From Chthoniobacterales bacterium (GTDB taxonomy: Bacteria > Verrucomicrobiota > Verrucomicrobiia > Chthoniobacterales > UBA10450), in assembly GCA_013694945.1 (NCBI GenBank), contig JACDBM010000323.1:1-6808 (forward strand): a stretch of DNA of 6,808 nucleotides, written 5' to 3'. Numbering within the stretch: position 1 is the first letter of the stretch; the number at the start of each line of letters is the position of its first letter. The position numbers and the translations under genes are program-made. Below the pieces are notes generated by a model that searched no databases, was not told the DNA's origin, and saw only the letters and a list, made by a program, of their open reading frames with translations. This document shows, in pieces, positions 5,522-6,808 of the stretch.

Positions 5522-6808
5522 ATGAAGATCGGCTTTGCTCAAATCAACCCGACCGTGGGCGATTTGCGCGGCAACTTCGAAAAGATCGCGACTGCTTACG
5601 AGCGACTCGCCGCAGCCGGTGCTGAGCTTGTCATCACACCGGAGCTGGCGATCGCGGGCTATCCGCCACAGGACCTCGTCTTCAAGTCGCAATTCGTTCC
5701 GCAGAATCTGGAAATCCTCGAGCATCTGCAGGCACTCGTGCAGAGCGCGGCGCTGCTCGTCGGCTACGTCGAGCGGAATGATGGCCGGGGAAAGCCTTTC
5801 CACAACGCTGCCGCTCTTCTGCAACGTGGCGCCCCTATGCAAAAAACGCACAAGTCGCTTCTGCCGACCTACGACGTCTTCGACGAAGACCGCTATTTCG
5901 AACCAGCGCACCGGGTCGCTCCACTTCTGCTCGGCGAACGGAAACTCGGCGTCACAATCTGCGAAGACATCTGGACGGAACATTATCTGCCGCGGCCTTA
6001 TTACGACATCGAGCCGGTCCGCTCGCTCGTCGAGCAGCGCGCGGAACTAATCGTCAACCTGAGCGCCTCCCCCTTCAGCCTGGGCAAACAAAGCGTGCGG
6101 CACGAGATGGTCGCCTCTTTGGCCTCCACTTACAGCCTGCCGATTTGCTACTGCAATGCGGTCGGCGGCAACGATCAACTCGTCTTCGACGGCAACTCGA
6201 TTGCCCTGAATCGTGCTGGCCAGCTCATCGCCCAATTGCCCTCTTTCCGTGAAGCGGAAGCGGTGATCGAGACGGACTCAACCACGATTGTTTCATCCAT
6301 CCTGCGCGAGCCGTCCGCAGATCTGTTCGACGCCCTTGTGCTCGGTCTGCGCGACTACCTCTCGAAGTGCAATTTCAAGTCCGCGGTGCTGGGTCTCAGT
6401 GGCGGGATCGATTCCGCAGTCGTCGCCGTGATCGCAGTGCATGCGCTTGGCGCGGAGAACGTCCTTGGTGTTTCCATGCCGAGTCCGTATTCCTCCCGCG
6501 GCAGCATCGAGGATGCGCTCGCACTCGCGAGTAATTTGGGGATCAAGTGCCTCCAGATTCCAATCGGGAACGCGTTTGGCTGTTTCAAAGCGCAATTCAC
6601 TGAGGTGTTCAAAGGCCTTCCGGAAGACACGACCGAGGAGAACATGCAGTCGCGGCTGCGCGGCATGATTTTAATGTCGCTCTCGAATAAATTCGGCCAT
6701 CTGCTCCTCACCACGGGCAACAAGAGCGAATTGGCGGTGGGCTATTGCACAATCTACGGAGACATGGCGGGCGGCCTGGCTGTGATCAGCGACGTGCCGA
6801 AAACCATG
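5522..6808 (+). CDS. nadE: Glutamine-dependent NAD+ synthetase, 3' partial
   Basis: The last step of NAD+ synthesis: ATP-dependent amidation of nicotinic acid adenine dinucleotide, with ammonia released from glutamine and passed between domains. The frame is open from the ATG at 5522 to the right edge, giving 429 residues of a family usually about 540-580 long, so roughly 110-150 are missing. The N-terminal nitrilase-type glutaminase domain (1 to about 240) shows its full triad: Glu41 in PELAIAGYPPQDL, Lys111 in HKSLLPTYDVFDEDRYF and Cys147 in GVTICEDIW. The synthetase domain (about 262 on) shows the ATP pyrophosphatase P-loop SGGIDS (293-298), followed by MPSPYSSRGS, ENMQSRLRGM, TTGNKSELAVGY and the stretch YGDMAGGLAVISDVPKT just before the edge. 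The short nitrilase-first form is typical of many bacteria. A GTG nine bases earlier is in frame, but the ATG gives the normal N-terminus (MKIGFAQINPTVGD). No convincing promoter or strong ribosome binding site is visible upstream. Confidence 0.97.
   Translation, partial: MKIGFAQINPTVGDLRGNFEKIATAYERLAAAGAELVITPELAIAGYPPQDLVFKSQFVPQNLEILEHLQALVQSAALLVGYVERNDGRGKPFHNAAALLQRGAPMQKTHKSLLPTYDVFDEDRYFEPAHRVAPLLLGERKLGVTICEDIWTEHYLPRPYYDIEPVRSLVEQRAELIVNLSASPFSLGKQSVRHEMVASLASTYSLPICYCNAVGGNDQLVFDGNSIALNRAGQLIAQLPSFREAEAVIETDSTTIVSSILREPSADLFDALVLGLRDYLSKCNFKSAVLGLSGGIDSAVVAVIAVHALGAENVLGVSMPSPYSSRGSIEDALALASNLGIKCLQIPIGNAFGCFKAQFTEVFKGLPEDTTEENMQSRLRGMILMSLSNKFGHLLLTTGNKSELAVGYCTIYGDMAGGLAVISDVPKTM

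Noticed and set aside
5465..5983. A 172-codon minus-strand frame opposite nadE
   Set aside because: It is antisense to a strongly conserved enzyme domain and has no motif of its own. The same applies to the other minus-strand frames between 6047 and 6723.

Overview
The window is 6.8 kb of high-GC DNA, dense with genes, from a free-living Gram-negative bacterium. The evidence for that is a soluble hybrid sensor kinase, exported proteins with Sec-type leaders, and a two-domain glutamine-dependent NAD synthetase. The overall style resembles environmental Verrucomicrobia or Acidobacteria-like genomes, but nothing here fixes the phylum and I hold that assignment loosely. I see no mobile element, CRISPR array, tRNA or rRNA.

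Layout from left to right. (1) 2-520 (+): C-terminal part of a GlcD-type FAD-linked oxidase, cut by the left edge. (2) 521-723: convergent spacer with a repeated and inverted TTTGCTCC element. (3) 724-1644 (-): exported endonuclease/exonuclease/phosphatase-fold protein. (4) 1645-1896: divergent spacer with weak promoter-like motifs and a small hairpin. (5) 1897-2751 (+): protein with a double-psi beta-barrel (RlpA-like) signature and an uncertain N-terminus. (6) 2773-4764 (-): hybrid histidine kinase, receiver-PAS-HisKA-HATPase-receiver, converging on gene 5 with a gap of only 21 bases. (7) 4838-5121 (-): a small single-pass membrane protein whose reading frame appears broken by one -1 shift, directly upstream of the kinase on the same strand. 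(8) 5304-5468 (+): a 54-codon ORF with one hydrophobic segment. (9) 5522 to the right edge (+): nadE, glutamine-dependent NAD+ synthetase, cut by the edge.

The genes do not form one pathway. GlcD-type oxidase and NadE are core metabolism. The EEP protein and the beta-barrel protein are probably exported and act outside the cytoplasm. The kinase has no DNA-binding output of its own and must signal through an unseen partner. The observations most worth a second look are the frame-broken membrane gene ahead of the kinase, the unusual N-terminal receiver of that kinase, and the RlpA-like protein with its ambiguous start. I found no convincing new multi-gene system.
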